Source of the DNA: Pseudoalteromonas holothuriae | Lineage (GTDB): Bacteria > Pseudomonadota > Gammaproteobacteria > Enterobacterales > Alteromonadaceae | Assembly (NCBI RefSeq): GCF_945859825.1 | Contig: NZ_CAMAPC010000015.1 | Coordinates: 1-64,000, forward strand | Direction: 5' to 3' | DNA length: 64,000 nt | Position numbers and translations under genes: made by a program | The notes under the pieces: model-generated | What the model saw: only the letters and a program-made list of their open reading frames with translations | What the model was told of the DNA's origin: nothing | The model's database searches: none | Shown: positions 48,922-59,395 of the stretch, in pieces | Layout: each line of letters begins with the position of its first letter | How positions within the stretch are numbered: the first letter of the stretch is position 1

Positions 48922-49697
48922 TAGATTTTTTTCAATCAATTGGTCATAACGTTCTCAGTCGTTTTGCCTCATTAGGCAGGGCAACACGTATGCTCTTAGG
49001 TGCGCTTATAAGTGTGCCAGATTTTCGTAAAGGACCTGGCCTTCTTATTCGACAGCTTTATATGGTTGGGCATCAATCGTTGCTGATCATCATGGTATCA
49101 GGCTTGTTTATTGGTATGGTCTTGGCTTTACAAGGCTACACTGTATTAGTTGGATATGGCGCAGAAGATAGTTTGGGGCCGCTTGTTGCGCTGAGTTTAC
49201 TCAGAGAGTTGGGGCCAGTCGTGACAGCTTTGCTTTTTGCTGGGCGTGCAGGCAGTGCATTAACGGCTGAGATAGGTTTAATGAAAGCAACTGAACAGCT
49301 TTCTAGTTTAGAGATGATGGCGATAGACCCGCTTCGACGTATTATTTCACCGCGTTTTTGGGCTGGTTTTATTAGCATGCCATTGCTGGCGTTGATATTC
49401 TCAGCGGTAGCGATAATTGGCGCACACCTTGTTGGTGTGGATTGGCTTGGAGTAGATTCAGGTAGTTTCTGGTCTATTATGCAATCGCAAGTTTCTTTTG
49501 AGAAAGACATACTAAACGGTATGATCAAAAGCTTTGTATTTGCCTTGGTAGTGACATGGATAGCGCTATATAAAGGCTACGACTGCGTGCCCACTTCAGA
49601 GGGGATCAGTAAAGCAACGACCGAGACAGTGGTCCATTCTTCATTAGCAGTTTTAGGTTTCGACTTTTTATTAACTGCTGTGATGTTTTCAGGTTAA
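48918..49697 (+). CDS. mlaE: phospholipid transport permease MlaE
   Basis: The 259-residue permease of the MlaE/YrbE family has an amphipathic N-terminal helix and about five membrane helices. Typical blocks are LREL with [22 protein letters not shown] and [17 protein letters not shown]. It forms the membrane core of MlaFEDB. It starts inside the end of mlaF. Confidence 0.96.
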   Translation: MIDFFQSIGHNVLSRFASLGRATRMLLGALISVPDFRKGPGLLIRQLYMVGHQSLLIIMVSGLFIGMVLALQGYTVLVGYGAEDSLGPLVALSLLRELGPVVTALLFAGRAGSALTAEIGLMKATEQLSSLEMMAIDPLRRIISPRFWAGFISMPLLALIFSAVAIIGAHLVGVDWLGVDSGSFWSIMQSQVSFEKDILNGMIKSFVFALVVTWIALYKGYDCVPTSEGISKATTETVVHSSLAVLGFDFLLTAVMFSG

Positions 49698-49712
49698 AGG
49701 GTTTTAAAACAA

Positions 49713-50255
49713 ATGAATACACGGAAAATTGAAATATTAGTTGGCTTATTTGTAGCATTTGGTGTTGCTGCATTTGCAGTACTTGCTTTAAAAGTTGCCA
49801 ATTCAGGTATCTCTGGAAGTGGTGAGACATATACACTCAATGCTAAATTTGAAAATATTGGCTCGTTAAAAACACGCGCGCCCATTAAAGTGGGTGGAGT
49901 GGTAGTGGGTCGTGTAGATGGGATCAGCATTCATCCGCAAGAGTTTGTACCCGTTGTGGCAATGAGTATAGATGCGGATTACGAATGCCAGTTTTCCGAT
50001 ACAACATCGGTATCTATTCTTACTTCTGGGGTATTAGGTGAGCAATATCTTGGCATTTCTCCTGTCATTGCCTCTGAGTCTGCAAAACAAACATGTTTAG
50101 GTAATGAAGTGACTGACACCAGCTCAGATCTTGACGACTTATTTGGTGTTCAAAGTAAAGCACTAAAAGATGGAGATTTAGTGACTGATACTAAATCGGC
50201 ATTAGTATTAGAAGAGTTGATTGGACAATTTTTATTTAATCAAGGTAGTGAGTAA
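49713..50255 (+). CDS. mlaD: MCE-domain lipid-binding protein MlaD
   Basis: The 180-residue protein has one N-terminal membrane helix (about 7-27) and a single MCE domain (about 38-117) with the pattern FENIGSLKTRAPIKVGGVVVG and SILTSGVLGEQYLGI. MlaD forms a hexameric ring in the periplasm that guides lipids between MlaE and MlaC. Confidence 0.95.
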   Translation: MNTRKIEILVGLFVAFGVAAFAVLALKVANSGISGSGETYTLNAKFENIGSLKTRAPIKVGGVVVGRVDGISIHPQEFVPVVAMSIDADYECQFSDTTSVSILTSGVLGEQYLGISPVIASESAKQTCLGNEVTDTSSDLDDLFGVQSKALKDGDLVTDTKSALVLEELIGQFLFNQGSE

Positions 50256-50257
50256 AT

Positions 50258-50935
50258 ATGTTGGTAAGATTTTTAATCGTCGCTACCACACTGCTTTTAA
50301 GTTGTGTGGTGCATGCAGATGAGCCTGTTGATTTAACAGACCCTTATAAAATGGTACAGCAGGTAGCAGATAATACATTTAAGCGTATTACTAGAGATCA
50401 AGCGTTGATAGAAGTTGACAAAGAACACTTGAGAGTAATCGTACAGCAAGAATTGTTGCCTTATATCGATTATAAATATGCTTCTTATAGAGTATTGGGA
50501 AGTTATATTCAAAGAGTAAGAAACATACAAGATAAAGAGGAAAAAGCACAAGCTGTTGAACACATAAAGCAGTTTATAGATGTATTTAAGAACTACTTAG
50601 TTGCTACATATGCTGGTGTTTTTACGCAATATACAAATCAAAAAGTTGAGTTCTCACCTGCTAGAGATTTTGAGGATGATCAAATTGCGATAGTTAAGAC
50701 TAAGATAGTGGAGCCCGGTAAGCCTGATATTAGAATTGATTTTAAAGTGCGCCGTGATTCAAATAACGAATGGCGAGCTTATGATATGATGGCCGAAGGT
50801 ATCAGTTTATTAGATGCTAAACAAACGGAGTTGCATGGTATTTTGCGCCAGCAAGGGATTGAACATGTTATAGGGTTGCTTGATAAAAAAAGCCGTTTAC
50901 CTGTCCAGTTTAGGGGGGATGATGGCAGCAACTAA
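50258..50935 (+). CDS. mlaC: periplasmic phospholipid carrier MlaC
   Basis: The 225-residue protein has a signal peptide (about 1-21, ending CVVHA-D) and the MlaC/Ttg2D fold (VEQELLPYIDYKYASYRVLG-like motif, then VRRDSNNEWRAYDMMAEGISLLD). It ferries phospholipid between MlaD and the outer-membrane MlaA-OmpF complex. mlaA is not in this window. Its end overlaps mlaB by 14 bp. Confidence 0.95.
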   Translation: MLVRFLIVATTLLLSCVVHADEPVDLTDPYKMVQQVADNTFKRITRDQALIEVDKEHLRVIVQQELLPYIDYKYASYRVLGSYIQRVRNIQDKEEKAQAVEHIKQFIDVFKNYLVATYAGVFTQYTNQKVEFSPARDFEDDQIAIVKTKIVEPGKPDIRIDFKVRRDSNNEWRAYDMMAEGISLLDAKQTELHGILRQQGIEHVIGLLDKKSRLPVQFRGDDGSN

Positions 50936-51221
50936 AGTTCAATTTACCAAGTTAGATGACGACCTTGTTCAAGTTAGTGGAGAGTTAACCAGAAATAGCT
51001 TGGTGAATGAACGGCTTCTTAATCATCAGATAGAAAATGTTCAGTCAGTACGTTATTTTGACCTTTCTGAGGTATCTAGGGTTGACACAGCGGGCTTAGC
51101 TTGGTTAATTCATTCTTTAGGTAAATTACAGCAGCAAGGCAAACGCCTTGAGCTTAAAAATGTGCCAGAGCAGCTTCATAATTTAATGGCGCTGGGTCAG
51201 GTATCAAACTTATTTGAGTGA
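50922..51221 (+). CDS. mlaB: STAS-domain protein MlaB
   Basis: The product is 99 residues from ATG 50922, just after an AGGGGGG ribosome site. A second ATG at 50919 is too close to that site. The single STAS domain carries the conserved [10 protein letters not shown] motif, with a threonine where anti-anti-sigma factors have serine, as in E. coli MlaB. It binds MlaF and stabilises the complex. It begins inside the mlaC end. Confidence 0.92.
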   Translation: MAATKVQFTKLDDDLVQVSGELTRNSLVNERLLNHQIENVQSVRYFDLSEVSRVDTAGLAWLIHSLGKLQQQGKRLELKNVPEQLHNLMALGQVSNLFE

Positions 51222-51226
51222 GTCTA

Positions 51227-52754
<1,528 letters not shown>

Positions 52755-52775
52755 TCATCTATCACAGCTAAACTG

Positions 52776-52814
52776 AAAAAGCGAGTATTAGGTACATACC
52801 ATTACTCGCTTTTT
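52776..52814. terminator. bidirectional terminator between murA and degS
   Basis: A 12-bp stem AAAAAGCGAGTA / TACTCGCTTTTT with a 15-nt loop lies between convergent genes. The stem carries A and T tracts on its outer ends, so it works in both directions. Confidence 0.88.
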
Positions 52815-52832
52815 ATATACAGATTAAAGGTA

Positions 52833-53918
52833 CTAGTTAGCGCGCGTTTCCAGTTCTGCAACTATTAACGTAAAGGTGCGCAGTTCATCGCCTCTGTAAA
52901 CTTCAAACTCAAGGCGAGTGCCAGGGCGTGTATTACCAATGAACTTGAGAGTTCGTTGTGGATTGGTTACTGGTTCACCTGCTACTTTGACGATGATATC
53001 ATGCTCTTGCATACCAGCTTGCCAAGCAGGACCCAATGGGTCTAAGTCACTCACTCTTAAACCAACAATTCGGGTATATAAGTCGGTCACTTCTTTACCT
53101 GTGCTATCTACTGCAGCACCACGAAAGCCTAAATAGCCGCGCACTACTCGACCATCGAGAATAAGCTTTTGCATTACTTCTTTGGCTAGCTTATAAGGAA
53201 CTGCAAAAGAAATTCCCTGAATATCAATATTATAGCGTGTGCGAAATTGTGCTGACGTTATACCGACTAAAACGCCATTAGAGTTCACTAAGGCGCCACC
53301 TGAGTTACCAACATTGACCGCAGCATCCATTTGCAACAGGTTATTGTATGGGCTGTCGGTCAGAGTTTGCTTTCCTGTAGCACTGACAACGCCTTGGGTA
53401 ATGGTTTGACCTAAATTTAGTGGATTACCAATAGCGAGCACTATATCGCCTACTCGGGGGCTAAAATTGTCATCAATGGGGATGACTGGTAAGTGTTGTG
53501 CATTAATCTTAAGCAATGCTAAGTCTGTTATAGTATCAAAGCCTATGACTTGGACATCATTAAAACGGCGTCCATCTGTGAGAATGACCATGATCTGATC
53601 GGCATCATTAACGACGTGATAGTTAGTTAAAATATAGCCATCATGAGACATCAAAACACCCGAACCCAATTCTTGGGTTGTATTGGTACGCATATAGCGT
53701 GGAACTGATGAAATACTCTCGGAAAAGATAGTAACAACAGCCGGTGCGGCTTGCTCTACGGCATCTGCGAAGCTCATATGATTGCTGGTATAATGACTTG
53801 TTACGTCAAATTTAGGCAATATCGTACTTTTTAAGTTTGGCGAAAACCAAATAATGAGAAAAGCGATACACAATCCCGCAAATAGCGGTGGGAGTAAAAA
53901 ACGGATCAGTTTTAGCAC
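52833..53918 (-). CDS. degS: outer-membrane stress sensor protease DegS
   Basis: The product is 361 residues from GTG 53918 (MLKLIRFLLPPLFAG), close to E. coli DegS (355). One N-terminal anchor is followed by a trypsin-like domain with His in TNYHVV, Asp in TDLALLK and Ser in GNSGGALV, then one PDZ domain (about 265-355). DegS senses misfolded porin C-termini and cleaves RseA to start the sigma-E response. The frame is open up to 53984, but that stretch is the degQ terminator hairpin, so the longer start is rejected. Confidence 0.92.
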   Translation of the reverse strand: MLKLIRFLLPPLFAGLCIAFLIIWFSPNLKSTILPKFDVTSHYTSNHMSFADAVEQAAPAVVTIFSESISSVPRYMRTNTTQELGSGVLMSHDGYILTNYHVVNDADQIMVILTDGRRFNDVQVIGFDTITDLALLKINAQHLPVIPIDDNFSPRVGDIVLAIGNPLNLGQTITQGVVSATGKQTLTDSPYNNLLQMDAAVNVGNSGGALVNSNGVLVGITSAQFRTRYNIDIQGISFAVPYKLAKEVMQKLILDGRVVRGYLGFRGAAVDSTGKEVTDLYTRIVGLRVSDLDPLGPAWQAGMQEHDIIVKVAGEPVTNPQRTLKFIGNTRPGTRLEFEVYRGDELRTFTLIVAELETRAN

Positions 53919-53960
53919 GAGCGCAGTCTTAATAGTTCTTAAAGGTTTATCATGCACAAA

Positions 53961-53988
53961 GAAAAACACAGCGGCAAGTGCCACTGTG
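53961..53988 (-). terminator. intrinsic terminator of degQ
   Basis: On the minus strand CACAGTGGCA-CT-TGCCGCTGTG, with one mismatch in a 10-bp stem, is followed by TTTTTCTTT. It lies 20 bp past the degQ stop and ends degQ transcription before degS. Confidence 0.8.
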
Positions 53989-54007
53989 TTTTTAATACAA
54001 ACTTATA

Positions 54008-55360
54008 TTATTGAATAAGTAAAAATACAGAGTCTCGGCCACGTTTAATGCCTAAGACAATGTTGCCTTGAATGTCATCTATGAGGTTACTCATATCACG
54101 TATACTGTCGATACGTTGACGGTTAACCTGCATGATAACATCACCTTCTTCAAGGCCAACTCTTGCTGCAGGGGAGCGAGGTTCAACGGATGTGACTACC
54201 ACACCTTTATTGCCATTTCTTTGGCCACTCTCAAGGACTGCACCGCGTAGCATAGGGTGAACTTTGTCCGCAGGAGCCTGTGCTTCACCTTGACCTTTAA
54301 GAGTAACTTCAATGGAGCGATTGCGGCCTTCTCTATAAACACCTAGCTCGACAGTTCGGCCTTCACCAATGGTCGCTATTTTACTGGCTAGTTCGGCAAA
54401 GCTGTGAATAGCATCGCCATTAACACTAGTAATAACATCATTAGCTAATATTCCAGCTTCGGCGGCGGCAGACTCTGTAATGACGCGTGCAACATAAGCA
54501 CCTTGTTTGACATCAAAACCTTGTGCTTTAGCAATACCAGCATCAAGTGTACGCCCTTCAATACCTAAAGAGCCTCGACGAACTTGACCAAACTCGACGA
54601 TTTGGTCAACTAGGTTTTTCATCATGTTAGATGGAATGGCAAAGCCAATACCAACATTTCCACCAGAAGCACCTAAGATTGCTGTATTGATACCAATTAG
54701 TTCACCTCGTAAGTTGACCAGCGCACCACCGGAGTTACCTTGGTTAATTGCAGCATCCGTCTGAATGAAATCTTCATAACCCTCTATATTTAAGCCGCTA
54801 CGACCAAGGGCGCTTATGATCCCAGAGGTGACGGTATGGCTTAAACCAAATGGATTGCCGATTGCAACAGCAAAGTCACCAACACGTAATTTGTCAGAGT
54901 TTGCTAGGCTGACTTGTGTTAAGTCATCACCATCAATTTCTAATAACGCGATATCTGATTCTTTATCTGTGCCGACTAGTTCGGCTTCAAACTCGCGGCC
55001 ATCTTCAAGCGTAACAATAATTTTTTCTGCATCAGCGATCACGTGGTTATTGGTAACCACATAGCCTTCACCTGCATCAATGATTACCCCAGAGCCTAAT
55101 CCACTGAAGGGGCGTTTTTGACTACGAGGCTGCGGTTTGCCAAAAAAGTAATCAAATGGGTCAACACGGCGGCGAACTTCTTTTGCGCCTGAAACTTGAA
55201 TGCTTACAACGCCTGGTGTAACACGCTCAAGCATGGGGGCGAGTGTTGGCATGGTTTGTCCATCTACCGCCATGGGTAATTTGGCCAAGGCAGTATTGGG
55301 GCTAACAAGAAGGGAAGTTGATAAAAGTGCTGCTGTTAATAACGATAATTTCAATTTCAT
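54008..55360 (-). CDS. degQ: periplasmic serine endoprotease DegQ (Do family)
   Basis: The product is 450 residues from ATG 55360, near E. coli DegQ (455). Signal peptide (MKLKLSLLTAALLSTSLL; cleavage after ALA), then a trypsin-like domain with His in TNNHVI, Asp in SDIALLEI and Ser in GNSGGALV, then two PDZ domains (about 255-345 and 365-445). It degrades or holds misfolded periplasmic proteins. The upstream ATG 55387 would add nine residues before the signal peptide and is less likely. The two PDZ domains and the degS neighbour favour DegQ over DegP. Confidence 0.93.
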   Translation of the reverse strand: MKLKLSLLTAALLSTSLLVSPNTALAKLPMAVDGQTMPTLAPMLERVTPGVVSIQVSGAKEVRRRVDPFDYFFGKPQPRSQKRPFSGLGSGVIIDAGEGYVVTNNHVIADAEKIIVTLEDGREFEAELVGTDKESDIALLEIDGDDLTQVSLANSDKLRVGDFAVAIGNPFGLSHTVTSGIISALGRSGLNIEGYEDFIQTDAAINQGNSGGALVNLRGELIGINTAILGASGGNVGIGFAIPSNMMKNLVDQIVEFGQVRRGSLGIEGRTLDAGIAKAQGFDVKQGAYVARVITESAAAEAGILANDVITSVNGDAIHSFAELASKIATIGEGRTVELGVYREGRNRSIEVTLKGQGEAQAPADKVHPMLRGAVLESGQRNGNKGVVVTSVEPRSPAARVGLEEGDVIMQVNRQRIDSIRDMSNLIDDIQGNIVLGIKRGRDSVFLLIQ

Positions 55361-55455
55361 AGTCAGAAAATACTCCGCAATAAGCATTAATGCATTGAAA
55401 AGGCAAACGCTTTAAAGATGCTTGTTTGCCATTTCGCTATTGTAAAAACTATACT

Positions 55456-55484
55456 TACTGACTATGGGGTCAAAAAAAAGTTCA
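55456..55484 (-). promoter_or_regulatory. possible sigma-E promoter of degQ
   Basis: On the minus strand TGAACTT, a 16-bp spacer and TCAGTA resemble the sigma-E pattern GGAACTT-N16-TCTGA. It lies about 95 bp before degQ, right after the zapG stop. The -10 match is partial. Confidence 0.3.
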
Positions 55485-55943
55485 TCAAGAGGCTTTTGAC
55501 TGCTCAACTTCTAACCGCTCTCCTGAAAATAACCCACTTTCGCCATCTACATAATCGCTTGGCTGGGCCACTCCTGTATTAGCTCTATCATTGCGACGAC
55601 GTTCAGGACGACTTTTCAATGAAGCGTGCAGTTGTTCGGTTGTTTCTTTAGAAAAAAATGGGTCGCTTGGATGATTTGGTTTTTCCGTTAAAAGCACTTG
55701 GTTAGTCTCTTCAACATGTTGGATTAGCTGACTATAGCTATCTTGCATTTTGCCCATTAACTTTTTGGTATTTGCTAGGTGATCGGCTACTTCTTGGCGA
55801 TATTGTTCAAGTTCATGTTTAGCTTGCTGAGTTTGTTGTTCAAGATCGTCGTGTTTAAATTGCTTTTTAGTCCATACAGAGCCGAGGAAAAATGCGGCAA
55901 TAGCAATAACTATGATAAGTCCCATCCAGGCAAATGAGGTCAT
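55485..55943 (-). CDS. zapG: ZapG (YhcB, DUF1043) envelope/division protein
   Basis: The 152-residue protein has an N-terminal membrane helix (about 5-22), a coiled coil (about 30-80) and a disordered C-terminus. In E. coli, YhcB/ZapG sits at the division and elongation machinery and links cell-wall, LPS and lipid synthesis. AGGAGA lies 5 nt before the ATG. It is divergent from zapE and upstream of degQ, matching the E. coli order. Confidence 0.92.
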   Translation of the reverse strand: MTSFAWMGLIIVIAIAAFFLGSVWTKKQFKHDDLEQQTQQAKHELEQYRQEVADHLANTKKLMGKMQDSYSQLIQHVEETNQVLLTEKPNHPSDPFFSKETTEQLHASLKSRPERRRNDRANTGVAQPSDYVDGESGLFSGERLEVEQSKAS

Positions 55944-56098
55944 ATATCTCTCCTAATAAAATCGCGAAGCACGTAAGTTGTAAAAACTGGGTGAGTTTGC
56001 GATGAATGATAAAATCTAATGATAAGCTAAATATACGCTTAGAATCGATGCGTGTTAATATAATATGCAAATAAAAACGCAGAACTGTGTAAATAATT

Positions 56099-57187
56099 AT
56101 GACACCTTGGGAAAAATATCAGCAAGATTTGCAGCGTGATGACTTTCAATACGATAGTGCGCAAGAAAATGCCGTAAAGCACTTACAGCGGTTATACGAT
56201 GATTTAACGTCAGCGCCAAAACAGCCGACAGGGTTATTTGCTAAGTTATTTAGTAAATCAAAACCGCAAGCTGTGAAAGGGTTGTATTTTTGGGGGGGGG
56301 TTGGGCGAGGGAAAACGTATTTAGTCGATACGTTTTATGAAGCACTGCCGAGTACACGCAAAATGCGTGTACACTTTCACCGTTTTATGCATCGAGTTCA
56401 TGATGAACTTAAGCTACTTAATGATGTAAAAAACCCTTTAGAAGCGGTCGCTGACAAGTTTAAGCAAGAAACTGACATTATTTGCTTTGATGAATTTTTT
56501 GTACAAGACATAACCGACGCGATGTTGCTTGGTGGCTTGATGCAAGCCTTGTTTGCAAGAGATATTGTGCTAGTTGCAACCTCTAATATTGTGCCAGATG
56601 AACTTTATCGCAATGGTTTACAGCGTGCACGTTTTTTACCGGCGATTGAATTAGTCAATGCCAACACTGAAGTTGTGAATGTAGATTCAGGTATTGACTA
56701 TCGCTTGCGCACGTTAGAGCAAGCGGAAATTTTTCATAGCCCTTTAGATGCCCAAGCAGATAAAAATCTATTTGAATACTTTGATAAGCTGTCTCCAGAG
56801 CCTGGTCAATTGGATGAAAAAATAGAGATTGAAGGGCGCTTAATTCAAACTCGCAAAGTGTCTGATTGTATCGTTATGTTTGACTTTGCCCAGCTATGCG
56901 AAACAGCTCGCTCGCAAGTAGACTATATGGAAATTAGCCGCCTTTATAATACGGTGATCTTATCCAACGTAAAGCAATTGGGCCAGCATAATGATGACGC
57001 GGCAAGGCGCTTTATCGCATTGGTAGATGAGTTTTACGAACGCAATGTAACATTGATTATCTCTGCGGCAGCTCCTATCACTGAACTTTACACACAGGGT
57101 ACATTGAACTTTGAATTTAAACGTTGCATTAGTCGATTGCAAGAAATGCAATCATTAGAGTACTTAGCTCGCGAACATCTTGCATAA
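56099..57187 (+). CDS. zapE: cell division AFG1-like ATPase ZapE
   Basis: The 362-residue P-loop ATPase has Walker A GGVGRGKTYLVD (near residue 66), the block MRVHFHRFMHRVHDEL and Walker B IICFDEFFVQDITDAM. ZapE associates with the Z ring late in constriction and under low oxygen or high temperature. A G8 run at 56292-56299 codes part of the Walker A region; the frame is intact. It precedes rplM as in E. coli. Confidence 0.95.
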   Translation: MTPWEKYQQDLQRDDFQYDSAQENAVKHLQRLYDDLTSAPKQPTGLFAKLFSKSKPQAVKGLYFWGGVGRGKTYLVDTFYEALPSTRKMRVHFHRFMHRVHDELKLLNDVKNPLEAVADKFKQETDIICFDEFFVQDITDAMLLGGLMQALFARDIVLVATSNIVPDELYRNGLQRARFLPAIELVNANTEVVNVDSGIDYRLRTLEQAEIFHSPLDAQADKNLFEYFDKLSPEPGQLDEKIEIEGRLIQTRKVSDCIVMFDFAQLCETARSQVDYMEISRLYNTVILSNVKQLGQHNDDAARRFIALVDEFYERNVTLIISAAAPITELYTQGTLNFEFKRCISRLQEMQSLEYLAREHLA

Positions 57188-57259
57188 CGAGAAAATAGTT
57201 TAAATGACTACTGAACAGAAAACAGGGTAAAGTTTTTTGTAGAAAAAACAATCTCACGC

Positions 57260-57288
57260 TAGTCAAGGCTAGTTAGAGTTGCTATAAT
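57260..57288 (+). promoter_or_regulatory. rplM-rpsI promoter
   Basis: A consensus -10 TATAAT at 57283-57288 is followed by a GC-rich stretch (CCGCGG), typical of growth-rate or ppGpp controlled ribosomal promoters. The best -35 is TAGTCA at 57260-57265 (4 of 6), with a 17-bp spacer. Confidence 0.65.
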
Positions 57289-57294
57289 CCGCGG

Positions 57295-57447
57295 CCTGCC
57301 ACGTTGCGTTCTATTGCCCTCGTCGGCTTAGCCACTGACTTGAGCGGCAAAAAAGTCTTAAACTCGAAGGGGTTAAAGCACTCATATAGTAAGCGGTAAT
57401 CTTGTTGATTACTTGTGGTTTTAAATTGAAAACATTGGATTTTTTAG
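57295..57447 (+). promoter_or_regulatory. 5' leader of rplM with hairpin
   Basis: About 150 nt separate the predicted transcription start from the rplM ATG. A hairpin GTAATC-5 nt-GATTAC lies at 57396-57412, and several weaker stems are possible before it. In E. coli, L13 represses its own operon through the leader. An equivalent leader is likely here, but no known motif could be checked. Confidence 0.45.
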
Positions 57448-57876
57448 ATGAAAACGTTTGTTGCTAAACCAGAAACTGTAAAACGTGACTGGTACGTAGT
57501 TGACGCTGAAGGTAAAACTTTAGGTCGCATCGCTACTGAAATCGCTTCTCGCCTTCGCGGTAAGCATAAAGCTGAGTATACTCCTCATGTAGATACTGGT
57601 GATTATATCATCGTTATCAACGCTGAAAAAGTTACTGTAACTGGTAACAAAGCAAAGGATAAAATATACTACGCGCACACTGGCTTCCCGGGCGGTCTTA
57701 AGTCTGTGAACTTCGAGAAACTTCAAGCTAAAAAGCCTGAGATGATCATCGAAAAAGCGGTTAAAGGCATGTTACCTCGCGGTCCTCTAGGTCGTGAAAT
57801 GTACCGTAAGCTTAAAGTTTACGCTGGTAACGAGCACAACCACGCGGCACAACAGCCGCAGGTTCTAGACATTTAA
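57448..57876 (+). CDS. rplM: 50S ribosomal protein L13
   Basis: The 142 residues equal the E. coli length. It opens [20 protein letters not shown] and ends [18 protein letters not shown], with the core [20 protein letters not shown]13 is an early assembly protein of the 50S subunit. Codon use is clearly more biased (GGT, CGT, AAC, TTC) than in neighbours, fitting high expression. It is followed 11 bp later by rpsI. Confidence 0.99.
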   Translation: MKTFVAKPETVKRDWYVVDAEGKTLGRIATEIASRLRGKHKAEYTPHVDTGDYIIVINAEKVTVTGNKAKDKIYYAHTGFPGGLKSVNFEKLQAKKPEMIIEKAVKGMLPRGPLGREMYRKLKVYAGNEHNHAAQQPQVLDI

Positions 57877-57887
57877 GGAGCACACTC

Positions 57888-58277
57888 ATGGCAAATCAAT
57901 ACTACGGTACAGGTCGTCGTAAAAGTTCAAGTGCTCGCGTATTCTTACGCCCAGGCACTGGCAGCATCGTAATTAATCAGCGTTCTATCGAAGAGTACTT
58001 CGGTCGTGAAACTTCTCGTATGGTTGTTCGTCAGCCTCTAGAGCTAGTTGAAATGACAGAGAAGTTTGACCTTTACATCACTGTTGAAGGTGGTGGTATG
58101 ACTGGTCAAGCTGGCGCAATCCGCCACGGTATCACTCGTGCACTAATGGAATTTGACGAATCACTTCGTCCAAACCTTCGTAAAGCTGGCTTTGTTACTC
58201 GTGACGCTCGTAAAGTTGAACGTAAGAAAGTTGGTCTTAAGAAAGCACGTAAGAAGACACAGTTCTCAAAACGTTAA
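57888..58277 (+). CDS. rpsI: 30S ribosomal protein S9
   Basis: The 129-residue protein has [20 protein letters not shown] near the start and the basic C-terminal tail ending KKTQFSKR, whose last residues contact P-site tRNA. It has an AAGGAG ribosome site, shares the rplM transcript and ends at a strong terminator. Confidence 0.99.
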   Translation: MANQYYGTGRRKSSSARVFLRPGTGSIVINQRSIEEYFGRETSRMVVRQPLELVEMTEKFDLYITVEGGGMTGQAGAIRHGITRALMEFDESLRPNLRKAGFVTRDARKVERKKVGLKKARKKTQFSKR

Positions 58278-58300
58278 TTATTTACGTTTCAGAATTCAAA

Positions 58301-58327
58301 AACCCAGCTTTATGCTGGGTTTTTTGT
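58301..58327 (+). terminator. intrinsic terminator of rplM-rpsI
   Basis: AACCCAGC-loop-GCTGGGTT is followed by TTTTTG, a textbook Rho-independent terminator 24 bp after the rpsI stop. Confidence 0.93.
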
Positions 58328-58804
58328 TTTTTACTTTAGTATCTATCAATTGCAGGCTTTATAAACTCGACAGGAAAAACCGATTTTTTTGCTTGAATAA
58401 TGAACCATTTTGCTAATGCTTGGTTTTCAAAATAAAAAAAGTGCAATATTTACGGTATTTAGTGCAAATCTGTCGATAACTCAGCGTATTTTTTTGCTAC
58501 AATTGCATGGCAAGTAAAGTGAGCGAGTTTCAAACCCTTATTTGATGGTTGTAAAGCCTCAGTTGAGGTTGATCTTGGTCAGTATATTGTTTTTTGATTG
58601 GCGTATCATATTTCATCGGCCTCATGCTCAAAGTAACCTAGCTAACTTATGTTCGGGTTTATTAGGGCATGGGACTGTAATAACCTTGTTTTAATCAAGG
58701 GATTTATTTATGATCGCGTCTATTTTGTAGTTTCTTAAAATTAACCTGCTGTAACTGATGTTCTCAATATAGCAAGTGTTGAGAATCATAGTGGAGATAA
58801 GTGG
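58328..58804. promoter_or_regulatory. 477-bp region upstream of petABC
   Basis: There is no gene here that I can support. It must hold the petABC promoter and a possibly long leader. An inverted repeat TTCTCAA-11 nt-TTGAGAA at 58761-58785 lies 20 bp before petA, just ahead of the GGAGA ribosome site. A smaller one, CCTCA-GT-TGAGG, lies near 58557-58568. No clear FNR, ArcA or IscR box was recognised. Confidence 0.5.
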
Positions 58805-59395
58805 ATGAGCAATGCGCCTGTAGACAATGGCCGACGTCGCTTTTTAACCATAGCTACCTCTGTTGTTGGTGGTGTTGGTGCGGCTGGGGCTGCTGTTCCT
58901 TTTATTGCGTCTTGGAGTCCAAGTGAGCGAGCTAAATCTGCAGGTGCGCCTGTAGAAGTAGATATCAGTAAACTTGAGCCAGGACAATTAATTCGTGTTG
59001 AGTGGCGAGGCAAGCCTGTTTGGGTTGTTTTTCGTACGCCAAAAATGCTTGAACAAATGAAGGTTCATGAAGGTCAACTTCGAGACCCTGCATCTGATGA
59101 GCCTCAACAACTAGATTCAGCTAAAAACCCATATCGTTCTAAGCGCCCAGAAATATTTGTGGCGGTTGGTATTTGTACTCACCTTGGCTGTTCACCTAGC
59201 TTTTTACAGGGTGGGTTTGGTGAAAAGGTTGAAGGTACAGAGGATGGTTTCTTCTGCCCGTGTCACGGTTCTAAGTTTGACATGGCTGGTCGAGTATTCC
59301 AGTCTGTTCCGGCACCGTTGAACCTTGAAGTGCCACCGTATACCTTTATTGATGACACCACAATCATTATTGGTGAAGAAGAAGGGGTTGCGTAA
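58805..59395 (+). CDS. petA: ubiquinol-cytochrome c reductase iron-sulfur subunit (Rieske)
   Basis: The 196-residue protein has a twin-arginine type N-terminus (NGRRRFLT) with one membrane helix (about 15-37). A C-terminal Rieske domain holds the 2Fe-2S cluster through CTHLGCSP and CPCHGSKFD. It passes electrons from ubiquinol to cytochrome c1 in complex III. GGAGA precedes the ATG. The stop overlaps the petB start by one base. Confidence 0.98.
   Translation: MSNAPVDNGRRRFLTIATSVVGGVGAAGAAVPFIASWSPSERAKSAGAPVEVDISKLEPGQLIRVEWRGKPVWVVFRTPKMLEQMKVHEGQLRDPASDEPQQLDSAKNPYRSKRPEIFVAVGICTHLGCSPSFLQGGFGEKVEGTEDGFFCPCHGSKFDMAGRVFQSVPAPLNLEVPPYTFIDDTTIIIGEEEGVA

Noticed and set aside
49136..49528. 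A 130-codon minus-strand open frame inside mlaE
   Set aside because: It is antisense to a conserved permease with no sign of independent expression.
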